From positions 2,216,471 to 2,280,470 of the forward strand of contig NZ_CP092099.1 in NCBI RefSeq assembly GCF_022259695.1: a stretch of DNA of 64,000 bases, read 5' to 3'. This stretch comes from Flaviramulus sp. BrNp1-15 (GTDB taxonomy: Bacteria; Bacteroidota; Bacteroidia; Flavobacteriales; Flavobacteriaceae). Shown here one piece after another: positions 52,494-60,779 of the stretch (the stretch's first letter is position 1; the number at the start of each line of letters is the position of its first letter). Under the pieces are notes generated by a model that did not search any database, was not told where the DNA came from, and saw nothing but the letters and a program-made list of their open reading frames with translations. Position numbers and translations under genes: made by a program.

Positions 52494-54913
52494 TTATTAT
52501 CTAATCTATCTCGTTCATTTAATTCAATTTCTTTTTTGTTGATATTTAATCTAAAGTTCCCAAATTTATAATTAAAACCGAACGTAAATAACCTATTTTC
52601 CATTCTAGATTTAAGTAATGCATCTTGGTTTAAATACTTTGTAGTTTCAGTAAAGTTTTGCTTGTTAAAAACATCAACAATTCCTAAACTTATTGAAGCT
52701 CTGTTATTCCATAATATTTTTCTAAAGTTTATATCTAGGCTAGATCGTACACCAACTTCTGAAGCGCCTTCAATAAAAGGGGAAATATATAAATATGATA
52801 TTTCAGCGTTTAAACTTTTATCCTTTAATAAAGATATATAATTAATTATTTGTGCATATACACTCCATTTCTCTGTGTTGTATAATTGATTATTGCTTTC
52901 AATCGCAAAGAATTTATTATCATAATAAAAAACAGATGATAAAACATATAAATCCCAATTGTTTACAATACCTGTAAAAGTCATAAAGTCTAGACCATAG
53001 GAAACACTATTATCAATATTTGTGTTTATATTTTTAAGCGTTTTATTCTCATTATCTTGGAACATAATTTCAATAGCAGGATCATCCTCATATCTATAAT
53101 AAGCCTCAAAAGTGAATTTCTGATTAAATGTATAACCTAAAGTAAAAACATCATCAATTTGCGGCTTCAAATTAGGGTCGCCGGTTACATAAGTATTATC
53201 ATTTAGAAAAAACTTAAATGGGTTTAACTGACTATATCTTGGGCGATAGATGCGTTTTTTATAATTAAAGTAAATTTCGTTTTTATCATTTATTCTATTT
53301 AATACATGTAACGACGGGAAAAACTTTATATAATTGTTGCTATTTACTAAGTTAGTAGATATTGAATTCCCTTTTATATCCGTTAATTCAGTTCTTAAAC
53401 CCAACTTTAAACTCCATTTGTCCCAATCTTTGGAATAACTTGTATAAGCCGCATAATTAAGTTCATCATAAAGAAACGTATCAGAATTATCTAAGTCTTC
53501 TTCTTTAACATCATTTTTAAATATAAACTGATCTAAAATACTTGTAGAGTTTATATTAGACACTTTTAATCCAGCTTCAAACTGAGACGAATCATTTATA
53601 GGTAATTCATAATCTACCTGTCCGGTATATAATTTAATTTCCTGACTAGTAAATGTTTGAAATTTATTAGTTCTCAGTAAGGTTTGGTCTGGTAAATTGT
53701 AATCTGTATTTACATCTTGAAAATTTGAAGAATCATAGTAGGTATTGTGCAAACTAACGGACAACTTCTCACCTTCTTTTTTAAATCTATGCGTATAATC
53801 TAATGTAAAAGCAAAATTAAACGTTTCGTCTACTGCCCTGTTGTTAGTAAAAAATGTGGAATCTAAATTTTTGTTAGCATCAAAAACCTCTGTTAGTGAA
53901 TTAATATTAGTTTTTGTTCCTTCTCTTGGAACAACTAACATATTGGTTGAAAAACCTATTTGATTATTATCATCAATATCATAATCAATATTCGCGTTAA
54001 TATTATGGTTTTCAGATCTTCTTACGCGTTTATAATCGGTTTCCCAACTCGTTGTAAATTCATCATTCTCTATAAAATTTACATATTCAGTATTGTTTCG
54101 ATAGTCTTTTCTTGGGCTTACACTATAATTAAGGTAAGTATTTAATTTTTTCGCTTTAAAAAAATGACTGGTTCCAAAAGTGTATTTAGGAAATTCTGAA
54201 CCTTGTTTATAATTACCAAAAACACTACCGTTATAACCCGCGACAATGTTTTTACTGGTTACTATATTTAAAACTGCGCCACCCTCAGCCTCATATTTAG
54301 CAGGAGGGTTTGTAATAACTTCAATAGATTTTGCATTACCTGCAGAAGTACCTTCAAGAAGTTGTTGTACTTCACTTGATGACAAATGAACTCTTCTATC
54401 GTTTATATAAACTACTGGTGTTGATTGCTTAACGGTTATTTTACCATCATAAACTAAAACCCCTGGAGTTTGTTTAAGTACATCTAAAACATTATTATTA
54501 GACAGCGTTGAATTTTCTACATTAAAAACCAACCTATCCACCATTCGTTTTATAGTTGGGCGTTTTGCTACAACAGTTACATCTTCAAGTTCTTGTAAAT
54601 TTTCTTTAAGGATAATAGTTTCTAAAACTATATTTTTATCCAGATTAATTTGAGAATTATATTCTTCAAAACCTAAAAAACTGATTTTTAATAGGTAAAC
54701 ACCTTTGTTTATATGATTAAACGTAAAATTACCAGAATCATCACTAGTTGTACCTTCAACAGGAATAGAATCTTCTAATTCTAACAACACAACATTAGCA
54801 TATGCTATAGGATTATTGTTAATGTCTTCTAAGTTTCCAGTAATACTATATTCTTGTGAAATACAAAACGATGAAAATAAAAATAAAAAGTAGGTAATAG
54901 ATTTTTTAATCAT
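52490..54913 (-). CDS. Outer-membrane beta-barrel protein with TonB-receptor-like plug
   Basis: An 807-aa protein with a signal peptide, a carboxypeptidase-like regulatory domain (about 20-100, GNLEDINNNPIAYANVVLLE), a plug domain (about 105-210, DVTVVAKRPTIKRM, ending EAEGGAVLNIVTS) and a long barrel. Segments such as TYLNYSVSPRKDYR and FNYKKRIYRPRYSQLNPF fit the family with an OMP_b-brl_3-type barrel instead of SusC. No SusD partner is adjacent, so a role in siderophore or peptide uptake, or surface function, is possible. It is transcribed alone; a promoter is not obvious. Confidence 0.87.
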   Translation of the reverse strand: MIKKSITYFLFLFSSFCISQEYSITGNLEDINNNPIAYANVVLLELEDSIPVEGTTSDDSGNFTFNHINKGVYLLKISFLGFEEYNSQINLDKNIVLETIILKENLQELEDVTVVAKRPTIKRMVDRLVFNVENSTLSNNNVLDVLKQTPGVLVYDGKITVKQSTPVVYINDRRVHLSSSEVQQLLEGTSAGNAKSIEVITNPPAKYEAEGGAVLNIVTSKNIVAGYNGSVFGNYKQGSEFPKYTFGTSHFFKAKKLNTYLNYSVSPRKDYRNNTEYVNFIENDEFTTSWETDYKRVRRSENHNINANIDYDIDDNNQIGFSTNMLVVPREGTKTNINSLTEVFDANKNLDSTFFTNNRAVDETFNFAFTLDYTHRFKKEGEKLSVSLHNTYYDSSNFQDVNTDYNLPDQTLLRTNKFQTFTSQEIKLYTGQVDYELPINDSSQFEAGLKVSNINSTSILDQFIFKNDVKEEDLDNSDTFLYDELNYAAYTSYSKDWDKWSLKLGLRTELTDIKGNSISTNLVNSNNYIKFFPSLHVLNRINDKNEIYFNYKKRIYRPRYSQLNPFKFFLNDNTYVTGDPNLKPQIDDVFTLGYTFNQKFTFEAYYRYEDDPAIEIMFQDNENKTLKNINTNIDNSVSYGLDFMTFTGIVNNWDLYVLSSVFYYDNKFFAIESNNQLYNTEKWSVYAQIINYISLLKDKSLNAEISYLYISPFIEGASEVGVRSSLDINFRKILWNNRASISLGIVDVFNKQNFTETTKYLNQDALLKSRMENRLFTFGFNYKFGNFRLNINKKEIELNERDRLDNN

Positions 54914-55044
54914 AAATTAATTTATAATACGAATTTAAAATAATTAATTTGGGGTTTAATAAAAAACTAAAATAATTATTTTTTTTAGTTTGCATTCTGA
55001 TTAAAAAATTTATTGTAATTTGATTTTTATAAATTAAACTATTC

Positions 55045-56244
55045 ATGTCTAAATCGCTTTCACCTTTTACCAAGCAACAACTTTTACCACAAGAAGAAAC
55101 TTTAGAAATTTTTAAAGGAAAAGGAGAATTATTTATAGGAATTCCTAAAGAAACTGCTTTTCAGGAAAAACGTGTTTGTTTAACACCAGATGCTGTATAT
55201 GCTTTGGTAAGTAATGGTCATAGAGTATTGTTGGAGTCTGGCGCTGGCGAAGGTGCAAATTTTAGTGATAAAGATTATAGTGAAGCGGGTGCAGAAATAT
55301 CAAAAGATACTGCTAAAGTATTTTCTTGCCCGATGATTTTAAAAGTTGAGCCACCTACTTTAGAACAAATAAAGCTTTTAAATCCGCAAACCATTTTAAT
55401 TTCGGCACTACAAATAAAAACACAAACAAAAAAATATTTTGAAGCCCTTGCGTCTAAACGCATTACAGCTTTAGCTTTTGAATTTATTAGAGACTCTGAT
55501 GGTAGTTATCCAGCAGTGAAATCGTTAAGTGAAATTGCTGGTACTGCATCTGTTTTAATCGCCTCAGAATTGTTGTCCGATACTAAAGATGGAAACGGAT
55601 TAATGTTTGGAAATATTAGTGGTGTGCCTCCATTAGAAGTTGTTATTTTAGGAGCGGGTACCGTTGGTGAGTTTGCAGCAAGAAGCTCAATTGGTTTAGG
55701 TGCCAATGTAAAAGTATTTGATAATTCTATCACAAAATTAAGACGCATACAAACGCATTTAGGTCGACCAATTTTCACTTCTACAATTCAACCCAAAAAC
55801 TTAAACAAAGCTCTTAAGCGATGTGATGTGGTAATTGGTGCTGTACGAGGCGTAAATAGATCGCCTATTGTCGTTTCTGAAACCATGGTAGAGTCTATGA
55901 AAAAAGGTGCTATTATTATTGATGTAAGTATTGATATGGGTGGTTGTTTTGAAACTAGCGAAGTTACTACGCATAAGAAACCTACATTTATTAAGCATAA
56001 TGTAGTACATTATTGTGTGCCAAATATTTTAGCCAGATATCCTCGAACATCATCTGTTTCGATAAGTAATATTTTTACGCCTTATTTATTAAAAATTGCT
56101 GAAGATGGCGGCATAGAAAATTCTTTAAGATTTGACAGAGGTTTAAAAAATGGGTTGTATTTTTACCACGGAATTTTAACAAGTAAATCTGTTGGTGAAT
56201 GGTTTGATTTAGATTATAGCGATGCAAATTTGCTTATATTTTAA
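55045..56244 (+). CDS. ald: Alanine dehydrogenase
   Basis: A 399-aa NAD-dependent enzyme of the AlaDH/PNT family, interconverting alanine and pyruvate plus ammonia. The substrate-binding N-terminus is IGIPKETAFQEKRVCLTPD with catalytic Lys and His later (DKDYSEAGAEI), and the Rossmann motif is VVILGAGTVGEFAARSS. It has an N-terminal extension of about 30 residues compared with the usual form. SYPAVKSLSEIAG matches AlaDH. It is followed by a DUF4258 gene 36 bases later. Confidence 0.92.
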   Translation: MSKSLSPFTKQQLLPQEETLEIFKGKGELFIGIPKETAFQEKRVCLTPDAVYALVSNGHRVLLESGAGEGANFSDKDYSEAGAEISKDTAKVFSCPMILKVEPPTLEQIKLLNPQTILISALQIKTQTKKYFEALASKRITALAFEFIRDSDGSYPAVKSLSEIAGTASVLIASELLSDTKDGNGLMFGNISGVPPLEVVILGAGTVGEFAARSSIGLGANVKVFDNSITKLRRIQTHLGRPIFTSTIQPKNLNKALKRCDVVIGAVRGVNRSPIVVSETMVESMKKGAIIIDVSIDMGGCFETSEVTTHKKPTFIKHNVVHYCVPNILARYPRTSSVSISNIFTPYLLKIAEDGGIENSLRFDRGLKNGLYFYHGILTSKSVGEWFDLDYSDANLLIF

Positions 56245-56280
56245 TAAATCACTTCTAAAAACACATCCAAAATATTTTAA

Positions 56281-56664
56281 ATGAAACTTATTCAGCGTAT
56301 TGGCTATTATCTTGGTGGTTTTGCTATAGGATTAATAATATTAGCTTTCTTCTTAAACGGTAAAAAAGTATCCTGTAGTTACGGACCACAAGCTAGAGTC
56401 TTAAAAAATATAAATTCTAAAAAAGTTGTTTACAGTAATACAGTTTCTTCATATTTAGACAACAACACTGTTGATTCTACAGAAATATTAGCCGTTTTAA
56501 AAAAAGGGAAAATTAATTTTTCAGACAGCAAAACCAGACAAAAACCTTGTGGTATTTATAATATTGAAGGTGATTATAATGACAAAGAAATTATACTGAC
56601 GGTTGAAAATTGCGATAGTATTGCTACAGTTATGAATTTGAAAATTGAGAATAACAATGATTAA
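56281..56664 (+). CDS. DUF4258 family protein with N-terminal membrane helix
   Basis: A 127-aa protein with one membrane helix (about 8-26), so the small domain after it is probably periplasmic. The domain begins with CSYGPQARVLKNI and includes CGIYNIEGDYNDKEIILTVENCDS, matching DUF4258. No activity is known. It overlaps the start of the sugar transferase gene by 8 bases, so the two are one transcript; it may assist polysaccharide export or be carried along by chance. Confidence 0.8.
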   Translation: MKLIQRIGYYLGGFAIGLIILAFFLNGKKVSCSYGPQARVLKNINSKKVVYSNTVSSYLDNNTVDSTEILAVLKKGKINFSDSKTRQKPCGIYNIEGDYNDKEIILTVENCDSIATVMNLKIENNND

Positions 56665-57250
56665 ACGCAGTTTCGATGTTGTTTTTTCATTAATCGGGCT
56701 TATTGTCTTATCTCCTATTCTACTTATTATTGCGATTCTAATTAAATTAGACTCGAAAGGTCCTGTTTTATTTATACAAGGAAGAGTTGGTAAAAACAAT
56801 AAAGATTTCAATATTTATAAATTCAGAACCATGCGTATTGCTTCTGAAAATAAAGGATTGCTTACACTTGGAAATAATGATTCACGAATTACAAAAATAG
56901 GCTACTTTTTAAGACGATATAAAATTGACGAATTTCCACAGCTTATAAACATTCTAAAAGGTGATATGAGTTTTGTTGGTCCTAGACCAGAATTACGCTA
57001 TTATGTTAACTTTTACAATGAAGATGATATGACTATATTTAAAGTAAGACCAGGTATAACTGGGCTTGCTTCATTAAAATATAGAAATGAAGTAGAGCTT
57101 TTAAAAGCCGCTAAAGATCCTGAAGATTTTTTTATAAATACAATTATTCCTGATAAATTAAAGTTTAACAAAGAGTATATAAAAAAGCAAAACTTCTTTT
57201 TCGACTTAAAACTTATACTAATCACCATCATCAAGGTTATTTCTAAATAA
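56657..57250 (+). CDS. Sugar-phosphate transferase, WcaJ/WbaP family (short form)
   Basis: A 197-aa protein that transfers a sugar-1-phosphate to undecaprenyl phosphate, the first membrane step of a surface glycan repeat unit. It has one N-terminal re-entrant membrane helix (about 8-28), then GRVGKNNKDFNIYKFRTM and the signature DEFPQLINILKGDMSFVGPRPE, and VRPGITGLASL. The long N-terminal region of PssY-type enzymes is missing. The sugar cannot be read. The ATG at 56657 is used; the frame to 56645 begins with TTG and adds only four residues. Confidence 0.93.
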   Translation: MIKRSFDVVFSLIGLIVLSPILLIIAILIKLDSKGPVLFIQGRVGKNNKDFNIYKFRTMRIASENKGLLTLGNNDSRITKIGYFLRRYKIDEFPQLINILKGDMSFVGPRPELRYYVNFYNEDDMTIFKVRPGITGLASLKYRNEVELLKAAKDPEDFFINTIIPDKLKFNKEYIKKQNFFFDLKLILITIIKVISK

Positions 57251-57257
57251 ATAACCA

Positions 57258-57288
57258 TTTGGTGCAGAACATAATTATCATTACTTTG
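57258..57288 (+). promoter_or_regulatory. Bacteroidota promoter upstream of the nucleotide-sugar dehydratase
   Basis: TTTG at 57258-57261, exactly 19 bases, then TTACTTTG (57281-57288), one mismatch from TAnnTTTG. It places the start 50 bases before the ATG at 57338, so this gene can be transcribed apart from the sugar transferase. Confidence 0.62.
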
Positions 57289-57337
57289 CAAATGTAATTC
57301 GTCCTATTAATTTACATTTTACCGAAGTTAAGCCTTA

Positions 57338-58405
57338 ATGGAAAAATCAACCTCCAAGCAAATAGACCAGTTATTGATTGATTCTGGTTTGTTTCATTCT
57401 AATAAAAAAGTAAAAAAATTAAGTAATAAGTTCGATTTTTCAAATGAAACCATTTTAGTAACTGGTGCAGCTGGTTCTATAGGTAGTGAGCTAACTAAAC
57501 AACTGGTAAAAAACAACTATAAAAAACTCATTCTTATTGATATTGCAGAGTCTCCTCTCTATCATCTTATAAAAGATTTAGAATTTAAAAATATTAATGA
57601 TGCAGAGTTTAAGATTCTTAACATATGCGAAAAAGAATCTCTTACTAGACTTTTTGAAGTTTATAAACCTACAATTATTTTTCACGCTGCTGCTTATAAA
57701 CATGTTCCTTTAATGGAATCGAACCCTTATGAAGCTGTAAAAACTAATATTTTGGCTACTAAATTTTTAGCAGACTTATCAGTTGAATATGGTGTTAAAA
57801 AATTTATATTTATTTCTACAGATAAAGCAGTAAACCCAATAAATGTTATGGGAATATCAAAATTTATTGCTGAAAGCTATTTGAATTCTTTACCTAATAA
57901 TAATACTTTATTCATTACAACAAGATTCGGAAACATATTAGGTTCCAACGGTTCTGTACTTCAATTATTAAAAAAACAAATAGAAACCAATTGCCCAATT
58001 ACTATAACAAACAAAACCGTATCTAGATATTTTATTAATGAACAAAAAGCTTGTTCACTCATATTAAAAATTGCAAATTCAGATAATCTGGAAAGCCAAG
58101 TTTTTACTTTTAATATGGGAGAACCAATAAGAATTATGCATTTGGTTGAAAGACTACTAGCACTTTACAAAATACCAAAAGACAACATTGAAATTAAAAC
58201 AACAGGTTTACGTCCTGGTGAAAAACTTCATGAAGACATAATTTCAAATGATGAAGAGCTAGTTAATACAAGTTATGAAGATATTTTAATTGTTAAGAAA
58301 AATAATAAATCAAAAAATAAAATTATTGATTTTACCCAATTATTAAATATTTCACCTTACATGGCTAATTCTGAAATTAAGTCTATTTTGAAGAGCTATT
58401 TATAA
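57338..58405 (+). CDS. UDP-sugar 4,6-dehydratase-like protein (CapD/FlaA1 family, soluble form)
   Basis: A 355-aa extended SDR. GAAGSIG 43-49 binds NAD(P), HAAAYKHVP is typical of the family, and TDK 161-163 with Met171 and Lys175 is the active site of inverting 4,6-dehydratases, which have Met in place of Tyr. It would convert UDP-GlcNAc or a similar sugar to the 4-keto-6-deoxy form for surface glycans. The N-terminal membrane region of CapD/WbpM is absent, giving a cytosolic enzyme like FlaA1/PseB. It converges with proline dehydrogenase, overlapping by 6 bases. Confidence 0.92.
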   Translation: MEKSTSKQIDQLLIDSGLFHSNKKVKKLSNKFDFSNETILVTGAAGSIGSELTKQLVKNNYKKLILIDIAESPLYHLIKDLEFKNINDAEFKILNICEKESLTRLFEVYKPTIIFHAAAYKHVPLMESNPYEAVKTNILATKFLADLSVEYGVKKFIFISTDKAVNPINVMGISKFIAESYLNSLPNNNTLFITTRFGNILGSNGSVLQLLKKQIETNCPITITNKTVSRYFINEQKACSLILKIANSDNLESQVFTFNMGEPIRIMHLVERLLALYKIPKDNIEIKTTGLRPGEKLHEDIISNDEELVNTSYEDILIVKKNNKSKNKIIDFTQLLNISPYMANSEIKSILKSYL

Positions 58406-59575
58406 ACTCTTTCTTCTTTTCTTTTCTCTTGTTAACAGCGCTAATTCACGTCCTGTTTGTCCTGCTACAGATGTGTTCTCCTCTGCCCTTCTAATTAAAT
58501 ATGGCATAACATCTTTTACCGGACCAAAAGGAATGTATTTTGCTACATTATAACCTTTATTAGCTAAATTAAAACTAATGTGATCACTCATTCCATACAA
58601 CTGTCCAGACCATATTCTCGAATCATTGTTTTCAAGTCCTAATTCCTCCATTAAACGCATTAGCAGATAAGAACTATCTTCATTATGCGTTCCTGCAAAT
58701 AATGACATACAATCTAAATTATTCATCATATATTTTACTGCGTTATTGAAGTTCTGGTCTGTTGCAAATTTACTCTCACAAATAGGTGTAGGGTATCCTT
58801 TTTCTTCTGCTCTCTCATTTTCTTTCTCCATATATGCACCACGAACTAATTTATAACCAAGAAAATAATTTTGAGCTTTTGCTTTTTTATGTTCTTCTTC
58901 TAAAAAAGCTATTCTATCATGTCTATACATCTGTAAAGTATTAAAAACAATAGCTTTTTCGGTATTGTATTTTTGCATCATATCTGTAACAAGATTGTCA
59001 CAGGCATCTTGCATCCAACTTTCTTCAGCATCAATTAATACAGCCACATCGTGTTCTTTAGCTTTTCTACAAACAGCATCAAATCGATTAAACACATTAT
59101 TCCATTCTTCTTTTTCATTTTCAGAAAGGGTTTCACCTTTACCTATTTTTTCATATAAACCTAAACGACCAAATCCTGTTGGTTTAAAAACAGCAATAGG
59201 CATTGCATCATTATCTTTAGCAAATTCTATTATTTTAATTATCATATCTCTGGCAGCATCAAAATCTTTTTCATTTGCCTTACCTTCTACCGAATAATCT
59301 AAAACAGAACTTACGCCTTTAGTATACATTTTTTCAATAACCGGTAAGCAATCTTCTTCATTTACTCCACCACAAAAATGATCAAAAACTGTAGATCGTA
59401 TAAGTCCTTCAATGGGTAAATTAGCTTTTATTGCAAAATTTGTAGCTGCAGTTCCAATTCTAACCAAAGGTTCTATGGAAATCATTTTAAACAAAAAATA
59501 AGCGCGTTCTAATTCAGAATCACTTTTCAAAGAGAAGGCTATCTCTGTGTTGTCAAAAATTAAATCTGTGTTCAT
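58400..59575 (-). CDS. Proline dehydrogenase (monofunctional)
   Basis: A 391-aa FAD-dependent TIM-barrel enzyme that oxidises proline to pyrroline-5-carboxylate and passes electrons to quinone. The family pattern is seen in AVFKPTGFGRLGLYE, VLIDAEESWMQDACD, YFLGYKLVRGAYMEKENERA and FAGTHNEDSSYLLMRLM, with RRAEENTSVAGQTGREL at the end. It lacks the aldehyde dehydrogenase half of PutA; that enzyme must be elsewhere. Divergent from aroB. Confidence 0.94.
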   Translation of the reverse strand: MNTDLIFDNTEIAFSLKSDSELERAYFLFKMISIEPLVRIGTAATNFAIKANLPIEGLIRSTVFDHFCGGVNEEDCLPVIEKMYTKGVSSVLDYSVEGKANEKDFDAARDMIIKIIEFAKDNDAMPIAVFKPTGFGRLGLYEKIGKGETLSENEKEEWNNVFNRFDAVCRKAKEHDVAVLIDAEESWMQDACDNLVTDMMQKYNTEKAIVFNTLQMYRHDRIAFLEEEHKKAKAQNYFLGYKLVRGAYMEKENERAEEKGYPTPICESKFATDQNFNNAVKYMMNNLDCMSLFAGTHNEDSSYLLMRLMEELGLENNDSRIWSGQLYGMSDHISFNLANKGYNVAKYIPFGPVKDVMPYLIRRAEENTSVAGQTGRELALLTREKKRRKSL

Positions 59576-59666
59576 TAAAAAAATTTATACAAAGATAATT
59601 ATAGCTATGTTATCATTTTATATAAAATCTCCTTAATTTCACAACCTTAAAAAAATAATAATTTTC

Positions 59667-60734
59667 ATGGATTCTATTACAGCCAATGATAGTGTAATTC
59701 ATTTTAACAACAAATGCTATACTGCTTTAAATAAGCATATTGAAGAAAGTAATTTTTCAAAAATTTTTATTCTAGTTGACGAAAACACACATCAATATTG
59801 TTTACCTCATTTTTTAGATAGATTAGAAACTAATTTAATTATTGAAATTATTGAAATTGAATCTGGTGAGATAAATAAAACCATTGATACTTGTGTAGGA
59901 GTTTGGAATACACTTTCTGAACTTGATGCAGATAGAAAAAGTTTAATGATTAATATTGGTGGTGGTGTAATAACAGATTTGGGTGGTTTTGTTGCTTGTA
60001 CTTTTAAACGAGGTATTGCATATATTAATGTTCCTACTTCTCTACTTTCTATGGTAGATGCTTCTGTGGGAGGAAAAACCGGTGTAGATTTAGGACATTT
60101 AAAAAATCAAATTGGGGTAATAAGTAATCCTAATCTTGTTTTAATTGATACTAAATATTTAGATACACTACCGCAAAATCAAATGCGTTCTGGTTTAGCA
60201 GAAATGCTTAAACATGGTTTAATTACTGGAGAAAATTATTGGAACAAGTTTCAAGATTTATCTAAACTATCATTAGATGATTTAGACACGTTAATACATG
60301 AATCCGTACTTATTAAGAAACATGTTGTAGAAGAGGATCCTTATGAAAATGGATTAAGAAAAACTTTAAATTTTGGTCATACGCTTGGGCACGCTATAGA
60401 ATCTTATTTTTTAAGTAATGATAACAAAACAACTTTGCTACATGGTGAAGCTATTGTTATAGGAATGATTTTAGCGAGTTACATTTCAACAGAATTAACT
60501 GGATTTCCTAAATCCAAAAGAGATGAAATTAAAGACTTACTGATTGGATACTACGGAAAAGTAAAAATTGAAGAAAATGACTTGCAACCAATAATAGATT
60601 TACTTAAATACGATAAGAAGAACAATCATGGCAATATCAACTTTGTCCTTTTAGAATCGATAGGTAAACCTAAAATAGATTGTTTAGTGGAAAATGATAT
60701 TATAATAGAAGCCTTTGAGTTTTATGCTAGTTAA
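59667..60734 (+). CDS. aroB: 3-dehydroquinate synthase
   Basis: A 355-aa NAD- and metal-dependent enzyme, step 2 of the shikimate pathway. The NAD-binding GGGVITDLGGFVA and metal ligands in LRKTLNFGHTLGHAIE and LLHGEAIVIGM are present, with SMVDASVGGKTGVD between them. Length is normal. It stands alone, divergent from the proline dehydrogenase gene and convergent with the Wzc gene. Confidence 0.96.
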   Translation: MDSITANDSVIHFNNKCYTALNKHIEESNFSKIFILVDENTHQYCLPHFLDRLETNLIIEIIEIESGEINKTIDTCVGVWNTLSELDADRKSLMINIGGGVITDLGGFVACTFKRGIAYINVPTSLLSMVDASVGGKTGVDLGHLKNQIGVISNPNLVLIDTKYLDTLPQNQMRSGLAEMLKHGLITGENYWNKFQDLSKLSLDDLDTLIHESVLIKKHVVEEDPYENGLRKTLNFGHTLGHAIESYFLSNDNKTTLLHGEAIVIGMILASYISTELTGFPKSKRDEIKDLLIGYYGKVKIEENDLQPIIDLLKYDKKNNHGNINFVLLESIGKPKIDCLVENDIIIEAFEFYAS

Positions 60735-60779
60735 AAAAGATTCAATAGAAAGAATAAATAAAAATATTAACTATTTCAT